Made by a program: the position numbers and the translations under genes. The notes beneath the pieces are model-generated. The model was not told the origin of the DNA, searched no databases, and saw only the letters and a list, made by a program, of their open reading frames with translations. Of a stretch of 64,000 nt of DNA, positions 10,156 through 22,273 are shown one piece after another (positions within the stretch are counted from its first letter, which is position 1; each line of letters opens with the position of its first letter). This DNA comes from Tetrapyrgos nigripes. Taxonomy: Eukaryota > Basidiomycota > Agaricomycetes > Agaricales > Campanellaceae. Location: assembly GCA_013368315.1 (NCBI GenBank), contig JAACJM010000307.1, positions 27,231-91,230 on the forward strand. The letters are read 5' to 3'.

Positions 10156-13100
10156 CTACACTTCATCGTCCTCGATGAACCTTAAGTCTTTGTTGCCTCT
10201 GGGTGTTTCTTGTAGAATGCTGTGATCCTACACTTCGCATTTTTGAGATTCGCAACTGGCTCCCATGAGTTGTGACCGTCATCGTATCCTTTCCACTTGA
10301 CAAGGTATTCCAGTTGCCTCCATCGTATCCTGCTATCCAGAAGGGTGTCCACTTCATACTCAGGCTCATCCTCCCCCTCGAGGTATACTGGCTCTGGTTC
10401 CTCAGGTATAAGTCCGTTCACTGGATTACCCTTGTAGGGGTAGAGTTTGTCGACATGGAATACTGGGTGCAGGCGATTAAGAGTTTCAGGGAGGTCTAAC
10501 CAATAGTCCAAATCTCCAATTTTCTCTACAATCTCGTATGGTCCCAGTTGCTGACCCCCCAACTTGTCACTTGAAAGTTTCAAGTTGATGTCTTCTGCAC
10601 TCAGCCAGACATGATCCCCAACCTTGAACTGATGTCCTTTCCATTTCCTCTTTCATATCCTTCCTTCATCTGGCGCTTAGCCAGGTGCAGTGCTGATCCT
10701 GCATCTCTTCGAACCTGTCTTAGGATTTCGAGACGGTCTTCTACATTTGGGATGCCTGTGCGCCGGCCTACCGGTATGTTGAATAGAGGAAGGTAGCCAT
10801 AAGTCACCTCAAAAGGTGCCATGCTGTGTGCGGAGTGTGTGCAGGAGTTCAAAACAAACTCGGCCATAGGAAGGTGCTCCAACCAATCGTCCTGTCTGTA
10901 GTTGGTGTAGAGGTGCAAATATTTCTCCACCTCCTGGTTGGCTCATTCTGTCTGTCCATTTGTCTGGGGTCGGTAGCCTGAGGAAAGGCTTGACTTGATC
11001 CCGAGTCAGTCCAACAAAGAATGCATGGTTTGCACTGCAAACTGTGGACCACAATCTGATACAAAGCGGAGTGGGAGGCCATGAAGGCAGAAGATTTCTC
11101 GGTAGTATAGGTCGGCGACTAGATGACATTGCAACTTCTTCCTGGTGCATTTATCACATCCCTCCACGTACTTCTCCACAAAAGAGCGAATGGTGGGCCA
11201 CCAGAAGTGCGAGGTTACCAAATCAAGTGTTCCATATAGTCCTGGATGTCCTGCTGATGGTTCATCATGGCATTTTTCTACTATTGCCCTCTGCAGGTCT
11301 TCATTTGGGGGGACATAGACTCGCCCCTTGTGATATACCAATCTATTATCCTCCTTCCATTTGGGTAAACCATTGGCCAGTCATTGCAATCCTTCCTTCT
11401 TCAACTGCTCTAGTCCTTTTAACACCTCCACTTCTCTTCCCAGTGCCTGACGAATTCATTCCTCTAGAGGGTTGGCCAGCGTAGTGGCGGCAAGCCTTAC
11501 AAAGTATTCTGGTTTGAGTACTGTGGTTTCCAGATTGTCTTCCCAGTCCGTTACTTGGTGGGAGGAGAGGCGAGAGAGGGCATCTGCTTGGGTATTTGCT
11601 TTGCCTGGGCAATGGATTAGTCGAAAGTCAAAGCGTGATAGCCACAGGGCCCATCTTGCTTGTTGTTGACTAAGATCCTGTGCTGTTCGCCAGAACTCTA
11701 GATTGGAGTGATCTGTGATAATTTCAAAGGGCTGTGGTAGTCCTTCCAGATAACTCCGCCAATCTTTCAGTGCCTTGATAATAGCCAGCATCTCTTGGTT
11801 GTAGATTTCGTAATTGTGTTCGGCTGACTGCATGGATGTGGAACGGAACGCTACTGGGTGCCAAAGACCGTCTTCCAACATCTGCATTAGAGCTCCTCCT
11901 GTTGCGAAGCCCGAAGCGTCTACTTCGGCTCGGGTAGGACGATCTGGTGACCAGAGTGTAAGAATGGGCGCAGACGTGAAGGCTGTTTGAAGGGAGTCAA
12001 AGGCTTCCTGTTGGTGAGTTCCCCAATTAAACGAGATGTCTTTACGAGTGAGGTTGTTCAGAGGCCAAGCAGTTTTAGCAAAGTTCTCTATGAATGGGCA
12101 GTAGAAATTTGCAAAGCCCAAGAACACCTGAACGTTGCGGACATTGCAGGGAACTGGCCAGTGCTGTACTGCTGCCACCTTCACCGGGTCCATGCGAACT
12201 TGCCCTTCCCGGATAATCAGCCCCAGATATTCTATCTCCTCTCGTTCAAACTTGCATTTCTCTGGCCTCAGATACAGATCATTCCTTTTCAACCTGGCTA
12301 GCACTTCCCGAACCACTCCTCAGTGTTCTTCCAGAGTCCCACTGAAGATCAGGATGTCATCCAGATAAACTGCTACCTTGCCTGCTGCGATCAAGTCTGA
12401 GAAGATGGAGTTCATGAGGCCCTGGAAAGTAGCTGGTGAGTTTGTCAATCTGAAGAACATGACAGTAGGTTCGAAAAGTCCTCAGTTGGTTGCAAATGCT
12501 GCCTTCCACTCATCCCCCTGTTTGATCCGGACATTGTTGTAACCCCAACATACGTCAAACTTGGTGAAGTATTTGGCACCTTGAAGGTGGCTGACTATGT
12601 CGGCAATGAGGGGAAGGGGGTAGCAGTTCTTAATAGTGTACTCATTTAGGCATCGGTAATCCTGAACAAACTGAAGTTTCCCGTCTTTCTTCTTCACAAA
12701 GAAGACTGGAGAGGACAGAGGGGATTTGGAGGGCCAGATATATCCCTTGCAGACATTTTCGTCAAGGAATTGATTGAGTTCCTGCTGTTCATTGATGGAC
12801 ATTGGGTAGATCTTGGTTTGTAGGGTAGCAGGTGCTCCAGGCACCAGTTCAATAGCATGATCCCAGGGTTTGTGTGCAGGAAGGCGTTCCAACTCAGCTT
12901 CAGAGAAGACTTGAGAATAATCCCGATATTGAGGAGGGACTATCTCCTCAAACGACTGTTTCGGTTTCATCCAGTTTGCCTCTTCAGCCAGCTGCTGTGA
13001 GTAAGTGAACCCTGCAGCACACCAGACTTCTTCTCCAGTGTCAGCAAGGATCCCTGCTTTCTTCCAGGAGCGCCTTGTAGCCCGGTTAGCGTGAATGCGA

Positions 13101-13787
13101 TATAATTGGGGTTCCTCCTCCTCCTCTTCTGCTGTCAGATCCGGGGGTTGGTCTATGGGTGCATGTGTTCCCTGAGGAATCAACTGGGTTGGTTCAGATT
13201 CTGCACCTTCCAGGATGAAATTTCCCCTTGAGGTTGGTCCGAAATTGGTAGCAACAAACTGATCCTGATCGGGGATCTCTTCCACTGATGGGGGCAGTGC
13301 TACAGGGATTTGCAGCCGGCTGCCTGTCCAGTCAATCTGTGGGTTCATCTTACGCAGCCAGGGAAGACCCAGGATGACGTCTTCTCTGCCTAAGTCCATA
13401 ACCAGAAAATCTAGCCATGCCTCCTGTCCATCTGCTGTCATAGCTAGCTGACAGAACCGATCTATACGCCCTGCGCAGTTAAGGGTCCCATCAATGTTGT
13501 AGACATCTAGGGGTTTACGGAGGGGATAGGTTTGGATTTGGTGCCGCTTTACAAATGGCTGTCCCAGGAACAGTCCTGTAGCTCTGCTGTCAACCATCAC
13601 CACTACCACTGCCCCATTTTGTCTTCCTCGGAGTTTCACACGTATACAGAAGTGAGAAGCACAAGATTCTATTTCGGGGATACTGGATATGGTACATGAG
13701 GGAATAGAATCGTATGAGGAACAAGAGAGCATATGGGTATTCAGGGATGTTCGCGCTGTGGCGGGAACGAACACCTGTTTCAAAAAC
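10156..13787 (-). pseudogene. GyC pro-pol polyprotein with chromodomain, decayed
   Basis: Protease (13783-13300) reads VDSRATGLF where aspartic proteases need DSG or DTG, so the catalytic glycine is lost by a GGA to AGA change. RT keeps QDYRCLNEYTIKN and YLDD (about 12350) but is broken by TGA before GLFEPTV (12482) and in EEH-stop-GVV. RNase H (EVDASGFATGG) and the integrase zinc finger (CHDEPSAGHPG, CDKC) are present. At about 11118 the frame jumps from KKLQCH to LVADLYYREIF, so roughly 80-100 residues including the first catalytic aspartate of the integrase core are deleted. A frameshift at about 10640 precedes the C-terminal chromodomain (LEYLVKWKGYDDGHNSWEP). The stop is TAG at 10158. 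Confidence 0.9.
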
Positions 13788-13788
13788 C
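13780..13788 (-). other. GyC gag-pol -1 frameshift site
   Basis: Gag ends GGT TTT TGA. The -1 frame reads TTT TTG AAA CAG into protease. Same design as in GyA, GyB, GyE and GyF. Confidence 0.6.
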
Positions 13789-15317
13789 CTGTTGGTTAGC
13801 GATGTTATGGAGTAAGGCAGTTTGATCGCCAATAGATTGTTGCAAGGCAGAGAGCGTAGACGGTGATTCAGTGGATGAGGAAGCGGCAACAGTAGCAGTG
13901 GGGGCAGCGGCAGGGGTAGGAGAGGGTGGATCATCAGGGAAAAGACTAAAGGTGTCACTAATAGTGGCAGCCATGTGTTGTCTACTTCGACCCCCTCCTC
14001 TGAGTCGACCCATGTATCAGTCCTGACAGACGGAAGAGCGATGACCCATCCTCTCACAGTAGTCACACTTGTCACATCTGTGGTTCCTCGTTTCATGTGA
14101 TCCTTGGAACTGCAGCCGTAGCAGTGCCCCTGCATTGCCTTCTGGTAGTCCACGAAGGTGTGTCCGTTACCCTGGGGACGCTCAGTACGGGAGGCATCAA
14201 CATCCATGGCATTAGGGTCTCGTGCAGAGGGGAATCTGGAGAGGGATGGGGTAGGGCCAGTGACTGGTTTTTCTACAAACTCTGCTAGGGTCTGTTCCAC
14301 ATGAAGTGCTCGGTTGATCAGCTCGTCTAGGTTTTTAGGGATCTCCTTCTGTCCTAGCTCCACATTTGCTAATGGGAACAACAGGTCCTTATGAAGGCGC
14401 TTTCGGAACTTGTACTGGAGGTCCTGATCCAAGAACCCAGTCTTCTCTGCCCACATCTTGAAAATCTGAGAGAACTCCACAACTGTTTTATCTTCCTGTT
14501 TCAACGCCTCAAGCTTGTTCTTGGCCAGCTGCTGCTCGTTTGCTACCCTGAACTGAACTTTTAGTGCGTGGGTGAAGTTGTTCCAGTTCCCTTCCCAGGG
14601 GAAGACTACTCCAGCTTCATCTGCTTGGACTCTGCTGATATGATGAGCATACTCTGCGGCCCATTCTGCGGCAGGTCCTTCCATCATAAGGAGTGCTTCT
14701 GCAATGCACTTCTGTGGATCGAGTTTCCCACTGTCAAGTTTGAGCCGCTTTTGTTCTCCAGCCCAGAGAATGAAGAGAGATAGGAATGAGTCGAGTTTGG
14801 CTGGTTCGCCTTTGAATGGGGCCGGTTTGGCAGTTTTGTCTGAGGATTCGTGGGTAGGTCTATTGACCAAATTGGTGATTGCCTGCTGCAGCTGGTTCTG
14901 GTTGTTGACCAGAGCCTGGAGGAGGTTTTCAAGGGTGGCAGAGGACATGTCAATGTCAGTGATTGGGGAAGCAATGGGACTGAGTGGGGCTGGTGACACG
15001 GGAAGAGGGGATGAATTGGGTATGAGTGTAGGACTGGGACGGGCTGTTGGTATGGCAGAAGGTGGAGTGGATAGCAGTAGTGGGGTGTGAGTCATGTCTG
15101 GTGATGGAACAGTGGAAGTACTAGGTTCAGGACCGAAGAATGGCAGGTGGCTGAAGGCAAGGCGTAGGAAGTGGGAGCAGAGTAGGGCTGGATTGCTGGG
15201 TAGGATTATACTGTTTTCTCCTTCCCAGAAGTAGTAGTGGACCTGGGGGATGGATTGATGAGCGTGGAGACCAGGCTGTTGCTGGCAGTTGTTGTAGAGT
15301 TCTTCTCCGTTTTCAAG
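13780..15317 (-). pseudogene. GyC gag, main part
   Basis: A likely start is ATG 14948 (MSSATLENLLQALVNNQNQ, coiled coil). The open frame continues upstream through a Pro/Ser-rich extension to the GyD insertion at 15318 and resumes at 22059, where the joined frame stays open. The capsid-like domain contains PAPFKGEPAKLDSFLSLF and FRKRLHKDLLFPLANVEL. The zinc knuckle begins CYGCSSKDH at about 14118, but a frameshift at about 14095 moves the rest into another frame (MGRLRGGGRSRQHM, 14013-13780), with a TGA before MGRL. Ends at the slip site 13782. Confidence 0.85.
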
Positions 15318-15322
15318 GTAGC
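15318..15322. other. GyD target-site duplication, left copy
   Basis: GTAGC here and again at 22055-22059 directly flank the two GyD LTRs. Confidence 0.9.
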
Positions 15323-15955
15323 TGTAATATCTATGCTTCCATACATCTTTCCGATCGCATCCAATTCTTTTCCAAACTTCTCTTTCTTGTATTTCGAACT
15401 TCATTCCCTTCCATCCCAAACATGTTCCGATCATTCATTTCCGATTTCATATCCGAGCTCCACTATTAATCTCCACAACAGATCCCATCCGGGAGCCCGT
15501 GATTCATTTCGGATAACTACCGGACAGCTCGTATCTAATCTCCAAACTTACTCCACTTCATCTCCAATCCGTTCCACTTGGTTTCCACTTTGTTTCCACT
15601 TTGTTCCGCAGTACTCCATCAATCTCCAATAGCACCATGTGCTTTTCCTTTACTTCCAAACCATCCCTATCTTACTCCTCTTCATTCGGATAGTTTCTGA
15701 AGTAGTACTTAAGCTAGCAACTTTGTAGTAGATAGCTTAAGTCTAAAATCGAATTAGCTGGTCTCCTAACTTCATCCAACTTCAGACAACATAGTACTGT
15801 CTTAACGGATTCCATTCCATGTCTTCATTACACTTCGATCTCAGAGACTACTGGTTCCGCCTGGATTCGTCTTTATCCTTTTCCAAAAAACCCCAATAAG
15901 ACTTCCGCTTGGGTCTGATGTGTTTCCTAACGCTAGGATCTGCCCGGACTTAACA
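15323..15955 (+). repeat. GyD 5' LTR (633 bp)
   Basis: Starts TGTAATATC and ends CTTAACA. A weak TATA-like TACTTAAG lies about 33 nt before AAGTCTAAAAT (15739-15749), the inferred transcript 5' end and self-primer. Confidence 0.95.
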
Positions 15956-15957
15956 GT

Positions 15958-15968
15958 ATTTTAGACTT
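15958..15968 (+). promoter_or_regulatory. GyD primer-binding site for self-priming
   Basis: ATTTTAGACTT is an exact 11-nt complement of AAGTCTAAAAT at 15739-15749 in the LTR and starts 2 nt after the LTR end. Eleven nucleotides is the self-primer length established for Tf1 of fission yeast. Confidence 0.8.
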
Positions 15969-15986
15969 CCACTCTTGTTGTCTACA

Positions 15987-17510
15987 ATGTCCCAACGTTC
16001 TCAACCACGAACTCCTTCCCCAACACTGAACCTTATGGTTCCGGTAATTTCATTCAAAAACGCTTATTATTCCAACCTCTTCCGTAACATTCAAATTCGC
16101 CAACACAGACGCTCCAGCAGCATTTTCGCACATCCGAGCCCAACCAAACCCCACATGAGTCTGTTCAAGGAATTCCTCGATAGCTGGGACAGCCCGGAGC
16201 CAGGAGACTCCGCAACCCTAACACAAACTCAAACCCGTTCTTACATCCAACAACAAACTCAAGGATCCTCTCGCGCAGGACCCTCGCATACACCCGCCAA
16301 TCCCGATGACGGCCATGGTCCTCCACCGGGCCAACAGTATGATCAGGGAAACGATGGGGACGACAATAAACAACACCAGGGTGGTGGAGGAGGTGGATCT
16401 GACGACGGTGGCAGAGGACCACCAGATGGTGGGCCTCCAGGAGGAGAAGATGGTTCTGATGATGACGACGATGATGACGACGAAAGGAAGCAGTTCATTA
16501 CCGCCCTCCAAAGTTTCAACGAGATCATCGGAAAGTTTACACCTGGTCACAGTGAAAAGAAGGAAGTAAAGAAACCCAACGTCTTCGATGGGTCGGATCT
16601 GAAGAAGCTCCGTCCATTCCTGATCCAGATCCAGATCAATCTCCAAAACTGTCCCAAGGCATACGCGACTGATGCCGCAAAAATCAGTTTCACCCTTTCC
16701 TATCTCTCCGGCACTGTGCTCAAATTCTTTGAGCCGGAAATCCTCAACCCGGATCCCGAGGAACCCGCTCTGTGGACCCTTGACTTTGGTATTTTCGTCA
16801 AGGAGTTGAAGGACAACTTCGGGGTTTTCAATGAGGTCAGGGATGCTGAGGACTGATTGGAGGCCCCATTCATGAAGGATTCCGATCGGGCCACGAAATA
16901 CTGCGTCAAGTTCCAACAACTTGCTTTGTAGGTCGCTTGGGATGAGAATTCCTTGCAACACTTTTTCCGAAAGGGTTTGGCTCTGTGAATCAAGGACGCT
17001 CTTGCCCTAGTCTACAAGGAACAGAACCTTCCCCGTCTCAAATCCCAGGTTCTCTGAATCGATTCCCGTTACTGGCATCGCCAAACTGAGAAGAAACGGG
17101 AAGAAGCGAGCAGGGGAAAAGGGAATTCCGGGGGGAAAGGGTCGGGAGGTAATAGTTCCGGTTCCGGCTCTGGAAAGTCCTCAAACTTCAGTAAAGGTGG
17201 AAAATCCAGAAACCCTTCCAATTCCAACTACAATTCCAACTCTAACTCATCCTCGTCGTCTTCGTCCTCTTCCGGCCAGAAGAAACCTTGGGCCAACAAG
17301 CTCGGAAAGGACGGAAAGCTATCCCAGGACGAAAGGGACCACTGCAAGAAGAACAATCTATGTATGTTCTGTGGTGGGAAGCATTCTATGGTCGACTGTA
17401 ACAAGCGGAAGGCGGCGAACGAGGCTCACAGCCAAGCTGCGAACACGGAAAACACCTCCTCCGGTAGTACTTCCGTGACTGGCACTGCTTCCACGCAGTC
17501 CCCAAAATAG
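15987..17510 (+). pseudogene. GyD gag
   Basis: ATG 15987 follows the PBS leader closely. The protein has a Gly/Asp-rich low-complexity region (about residues 110-165), a capsid-like domain (KPNVFDGSDLKKLRPFLIQI), a Ser/Asn/Gly-rich linker and a zinc knuckle CMFCGGKHSMVDC at 17366-17400, which has three instead of four residues before the histidine. Four internal stops (after VRDAED at 16854, LAL at 16930, LAL at 16986, QVL at 17056) correspond to CGA or CAG codons changed by C to T. It ends AAA TAG at 17510. Confidence 0.88.
17504..17510 (+). other. GyD gag-pol -1 frameshift site
   Basis: Gag ends CCA AAA TAG. The -1 frame reads AAA ATA GTC AGC and continues openly into protease. The slippery run is A4 here instead of T5. 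Confidence 0.55.
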
Positions 17511-20500
17511 TCAGCGACTCTGATGCCTCGGCACGAGGTCGGAGTTGCATTGACCGGAATTGTGCCAATCAGGAGGTTACTCTCAACACCGCCGCTCTTT
17601 CCAACAAATCCTTAGTTCTTCCACTTTCTATTACTTCATATACTAAACCTGAACTTTCCATTTCTTTTCCATCGCTTTTGGATTCTGGTTCTTCAGATTG
17701 TTTTATCAACTCTACGTACGTTTCTGAACATTCCCTACCTACCTTCTCCATTCCTCCCGTTCGTCTACACTTACTTGATGGTTCCGTACCCTGCACCCTG
17801 AATAAAGTATGCCGTTTTTCCGTTTACTTTCTGAAGGGTGAACGAATTCCTCTTGACTTTTATGTCACGAATCTCGTCTCAACCTGTAAGGAAGTCCTTG
17901 GATATAGCTTTCTTTCCCGCTACAACCCGTCGGTTGACTGGGTAAAAGGAAACATCGAATTCTGTGACCCTGAACCGGTTGCTGTCACCCCGAGCTCTGA
18001 ACCTTGTGTGTCGCCCCCTGAGGCTGACCCGGGTTCTCCGGTTTCCACACCACTTCCGGCTTCAACGCCACCCATTTGTTCTAAATCATCATAGCCATAC
18101 GAACCCATCTATTCCTATCCTTCCGTCTCGCAAATGGCGTCTTCCGTTGACGACACCTGCATTAGCATCATCAGAGCAGCAGCTTTCCTTCGCTGTTGCA
18201 AACAGGATCAGCTCAAACCATTGGCACTCTGGTTAACCCCAGATGATGAGGTTCATGCAAAAGCCTCAAATTCAGAAACCCCATCTTCTCTAAAGGCTCC
18301 CGAATACTTAGCTGACTATTCCAATGTGTTGGACGAAGGACTCTTGGATAAACTGGCTCCACACCGTCCCTACGACCTCAAGATTGATCTTGTTGAGGGT
18401 GTGGCTCCACCGGTATCCAACAGGGAATTAGGAGAATTATGGAAATTTATCGACAAACATCTGACTATAGGTTTTATCAAACCTTCATCCTTGCCCTTCG
18501 TGGCTCCGGTCCTCTTTGTGAAGAAGAAAGCAGAGAGCTTCGGCTTTGCGTTGACTTCCGTGGCCTCAATGCCATCACGAAGAAGGATAGGTATCTGCTT
18601 CCACTTATTTCCGAGCTTTTAGACACCCCCCGGCACGTGAAATCTATACCAAGTTGGATCTCCGTCACGCTTACCACTTGGTCCGCATTGCCGAAGGGGA
18701 TGAATGGAAAACCGCTTTCCAGACCCGCTATGGATCCTTCGAATGGAAAGTGATGCCTTTTGGTCTCAGTAATGCTCCTGCCACTTTTCAGCGATTTATC
18801 AACGACATCCTCAAGGATCTCCTCGATGTTACATGTTCGCGAAGTATTCTGTCAGCTCCAAGAGCACGGACTCTTCGTCAACCCCGAAAAATGCTTCTTT
18901 TCCATTGATACCGTGGAGTACTTAGGCTACATTCTCTCCCCTGAAGGGTTGATGATGGATCCTTCTAAAATCCGAACTATCCTGGAATGGCCCGTTCCTC
19001 GGAAGGTCCGAAATATACAATCCTTCCTAGGCTTCTGTAATTTTTACAGACGCTTCATCTTCAATTATTCGGATATCGTCATACCCCTAACCCGTCTCAC
19101 CCGAAAAGCTATTCAGTGGAAATGGACACAGGCATGCCAGGAATCTTTCGATTACCTTAAGCACACTTTTATTTCTGCTCTGATCCTTGGTCATTGGGTC
19201 CTGAACCAAAAGATCATCGTCGAAACCGACGCTTCCGATTATGCTATCGCCGCAATCCTCTCTCTCCAGTATGATTCTGGAGAGATTCATCCCATCGCAT
19301 TCCATTCACGCACCTTACAATCCGCCAAACTCAATTACGACGTTCATGACAAGGAATTGCTTGCCATTTTTGAAGCATTCCGAATCTGGCGACACTACTT
19401 GGAAGGCTCCGGATCCCCTATCGATGTCATTACCGATCACAAGAATTTGGAATATTTTTCAACAACCAAAATTCTAACACGACAACAAGTCCGATGGTCC
19501 GAGTACCTTTCCGCTTTCAATCTCATTATCCAGTTCCGACCAGGTAAACTAGGTGCAAAACCCGACTCACTCACTAGACGATGGGGTGTCTACCCAAAAG
19601 AGGGGGATAGTGAGAACGCCAAGGTTAATCCGCAGAATTTCCGTCCAGTCTTCACCCAAGAACAGCTTTCCGAATCACTCCAAGCTTCATTCCTTGAAGG
19701 ACCTGTACTCCATGCATCCATTATCATGGATATCGAGAAACTCCATTCCACAATCCGAGAATCCTACGCTTCCGATCCGGAATCAACACAAGCTGGTCTC
19801 AAGCTAGCTAAGGATTCCTCATCATCCCGATGGAAACTTGATGACTCTAGGTTACTACGCTTGGACGATAGGATATTCGTTCCTGGTGCTTCCGACCTTA
19901 GACTTCAAGTTTTGCGTCAACACCACGACCATTCCCTCACAGGACACTTCGGACAAAACCAGACACTTGACCTTATCCAACGCCACTATACCTGGCCAAA
20001 GGTTCGAGAATTCGTTCAGGATTACGTCGCTTCCTGTATGGTTTGTGGTTGCAACAAGCCTCGTCGACATCGTCCTTATGGTCTCCTAAAACCACTTCCT
20101 GTACCGGTCCGTCCGTGGGATTTGATTTCCATGGATTTCATCGAACAACTACCGGATTCCAATGGATACACAGCAATCCTGGTAATTGTGGACCGCGCAT
20201 CCAAACAGGGAATCTTCATTCTGACTCATGATACCATTACATTGGAACAACTCACGGAATTATTCGTTCTTCATGTTTTCTCTAAGCATGGTGTTCCTAA
20301 CCATGTCACCTCTGACCGCAGTTCCGAATTCATTTCCCATTTTTTCTGATCCCTAGGAAAAGCTTTGAATATGGAACTTCACTTCACTTTGGGTTATCAC
20401 CCGGAAGCTGACGGACAGACCGAGCACACCAATCAGACACTCGAGCAGTACATCCGGATCTATTGTTCTTACCAACAGGATAATTGGTCTTCCCTACTTC

Positions 20501-21213
20501 CCATTGCCGAGTTCGCTTACAACAACGCTCCGAATGCTTCCACCAGAATCACACCCTTCTTCGCAAACAAAGGGTTTCACCCAAACCTAACGGTTCATCC
20601 CGACTACAATCTCGCTTCTGAGCGTGCCCAACATTTCGTTGTCAATCTCAAGGAACTTCATGGTTTCCTTCAGGATGAGATTCGGGAAGCTCAGAAACAT
20701 TACAAGGTACAGGCCGACAAACACCATCTGGATTTACCAGAGATCCCCATCGGTTCCGAAGTTTTTGTGTCCGCAAAACATATAAAAACTACAAGACCCA
20801 CTCCGAAGTTCTCTGAGAAATTCCTTGGCCCATTCAAAGTTCTCTCTCGCCCCAGCTCTCTTTCCTATGCCATAAAGCTCCCTGACTATCTCCATGGGAT
20901 CCATCCTGTTTTCCATGTGTCCCAACTCGAACCCACTGTTCCAAACACGATTCCGAATCGTATTCCAGATCTGCCCGCTCCAGTCGAGATTGAAGGTGAA
21001 CTTGAATATGAAATCACCGAAATCTTAGACTCGAAAATCGATCGGCGCTGTCGGAAATGTCCTCTACTATATTTGGTATAGTGGTCTGGTTACGAAGGCA
21101 CTGACGAAGAATTTTCCTGGCTCCCTGCAGATGAGCTTACAGCCAAAGAAGCTGTAGACGAGTACCATCAGAAAAATCTGAACAAACCTGGTCCTCTTCC
21201 AATTTCATCTTAA
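17504..21213 (+). pseudogene. GyD pro-pol polyprotein with chromodomain, RT active site deleted
   Basis: Protease: LLDSGSSDCF at about 17678. A TAG (former CAG) at 18092 interrupts the linker. [13 protein letters not shown], then a frameshift at about 18535, [15 protein letters not shown], a second at about 18630, [11 protein letters not shown] and [18 protein letters not shown]. At about 18832 the sequence jumps from KDLLDV to [15 protein letters not shown]: the segment with the catalytic YxDD is missing. RNase H (VETDASDYAIA) and integrase (HHDHSLTGHFG, CMVC, DFIEQLP, YHPEADGQTE) follow in one frame, with a TGA for CGA at 20347. The chromodomain (LEYEITEILDSK, then YLV-stop-WSGYEG) ends at TAA 21213. 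Confidence 0.9.
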
Positions 21214-21421
21214 TCCTCATCTTTCCGACATTTTCCATCCCTTCCAGCGCTCTTCACTAATTTCAATTTATTATATTTTTTTTCATTTCTCCTTTTACTC
21301 CAATCGCATCTTAACTTCACCCTTTTTCTATTTTTTCTTCTATTGTCTTTTCAACTTCATTCCGACGGATTACTATTCGTTTCCATGCCTCTCAAGGGCT
21401 CGAGGCCTAAGAGGGGGATAC
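21214..21421 (+). other. GyD 3' untranslated stretch and polypurine tract
   Basis: About 200 bp of pyrimidine-rich sequence without an ORF, ending in AAGAGGGGGATAC directly before the 3' LTR: the plus-strand primer. Confidence 0.75.
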
Positions 21422-22054
21422 TGTAATATCTATGCTTCCATACATCTTTCCGATTGCATCTGATTATTTTCCTAACTTCTCTTTCTTTTATTTCAAACTT
21501 CATTCCCTTCCATCCTGAACATGTTCCGATCATTCATTTCCGATTTCATATCCGAGCTCCACTATTAATCTCCACAATGGATCCCATCCGGGAGCCCGTG
21601 ATTCATTTTGGATAACTACTGGACAGCTCGTATCTAATCTCCAAACTTACTCCACTTCATCTCCAATCCGTTCCACTTGGTTTCCACTTTGTTTCCACTT
21701 CGTTCCGCAGTACTCCATCCATCTCCAATAGCACCATGTGCTTTTCCTTTACTTCCAAACCATCCCTATCTTACTCCTCTTCATTCTGATAGTTTCTGAA
21801 GTAGTACTTAAGCTAGCAACTTTGTAGTAGATAGCTTAAGTCTAAAATCGAATTAGCTGGTCTCCTAACTTCATCCGACTTCAGACAACATAGTACTGTC
21901 TTAACGGATTCCATTCCGTGTCTTCATTACACTTCGATCTCAGAGACTACTGGTTCCACCTGGATTCGTCTTTATCCTTTTCCAAAAAACCCCAATAGGA
22001 CTTCCGCTCAGGTCTGATGTGTTTCCTAACGCTAGGATCTGCCCGGACTTAACA
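21422..22054 (+). repeat. GyD 3' LTR (633 bp)
   Basis: Same length and termini as 15323-15955, followed by the GTAGC duplication (22055-22059). The GyC sequence resumes after it. Confidence 0.95.
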
Positions 22055-22273
22055 GTAGCTGTCGATATCAAAGCTGACGTGCTTCTGATCTGTTAAGTCA
22101 AGACCGTGTAGCCAATCTACAGAGCAATGGTGTCGGAGGTGGTGGGGGAGATGCAGAGACAGATGAATCAGAGACTGAGGATGGTGCAGTGTAACGTCCA
22201 AACGTGGTGGCAGTAGTACCTGCAAGGGCAACCTATACAGAGGCCACCAGTGCAGTAAGGGATCTTGACCTAA
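22055..22273 (-). pseudogene. GyC gag, 5' piece and leader
   Basis: This is the part of GyC between its 5' LTR and the GyD insertion. On the minus strand it is open into gag: reading ends DIDS and, with GyD and one GTAGC copy removed, continues in frame with YLENGEEL at 15317. Confidence 0.8.
22262..22271 (-). promoter_or_regulatory. GyC primer-binding site for self-priming
   Basis: Minus-strand AGGTCAAGAT, 2 nt from the LTR end, is the exact complement of ATCTTGACCT inside the LTR (22487-22496), which starts 32 nt downstream of TATATAAA (22521-22528). Confidence 0.75.

Larger units (their letters stand above)
15323..22054 (+). mobile_element. GyD: Tf1/sushi-like chromodomain gypsy element, plus strand, nested in GyC gag
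   Basis: Two 633-bp LTRs with about 22 differences by eye (roughly 3.5 percent, mostly transitions), GTAGC duplications on both sides, a self-primer/PBS pair, gag, pro, RT, RNase H, integrase, chromodomain and polypurine tract. It is the innermost and therefore youngest insertion of the GyB-GyC-GyD nest. The reverse transcriptase active site is deleted, so this copy is dead. Confidence 0.96.

Noticed and set aside
16218..16961. 247-codon antisense frame across GyD gag
   Set aside because: It is an antisense shadow of the Gly/Asp-rich gag coding sequence without independent support.
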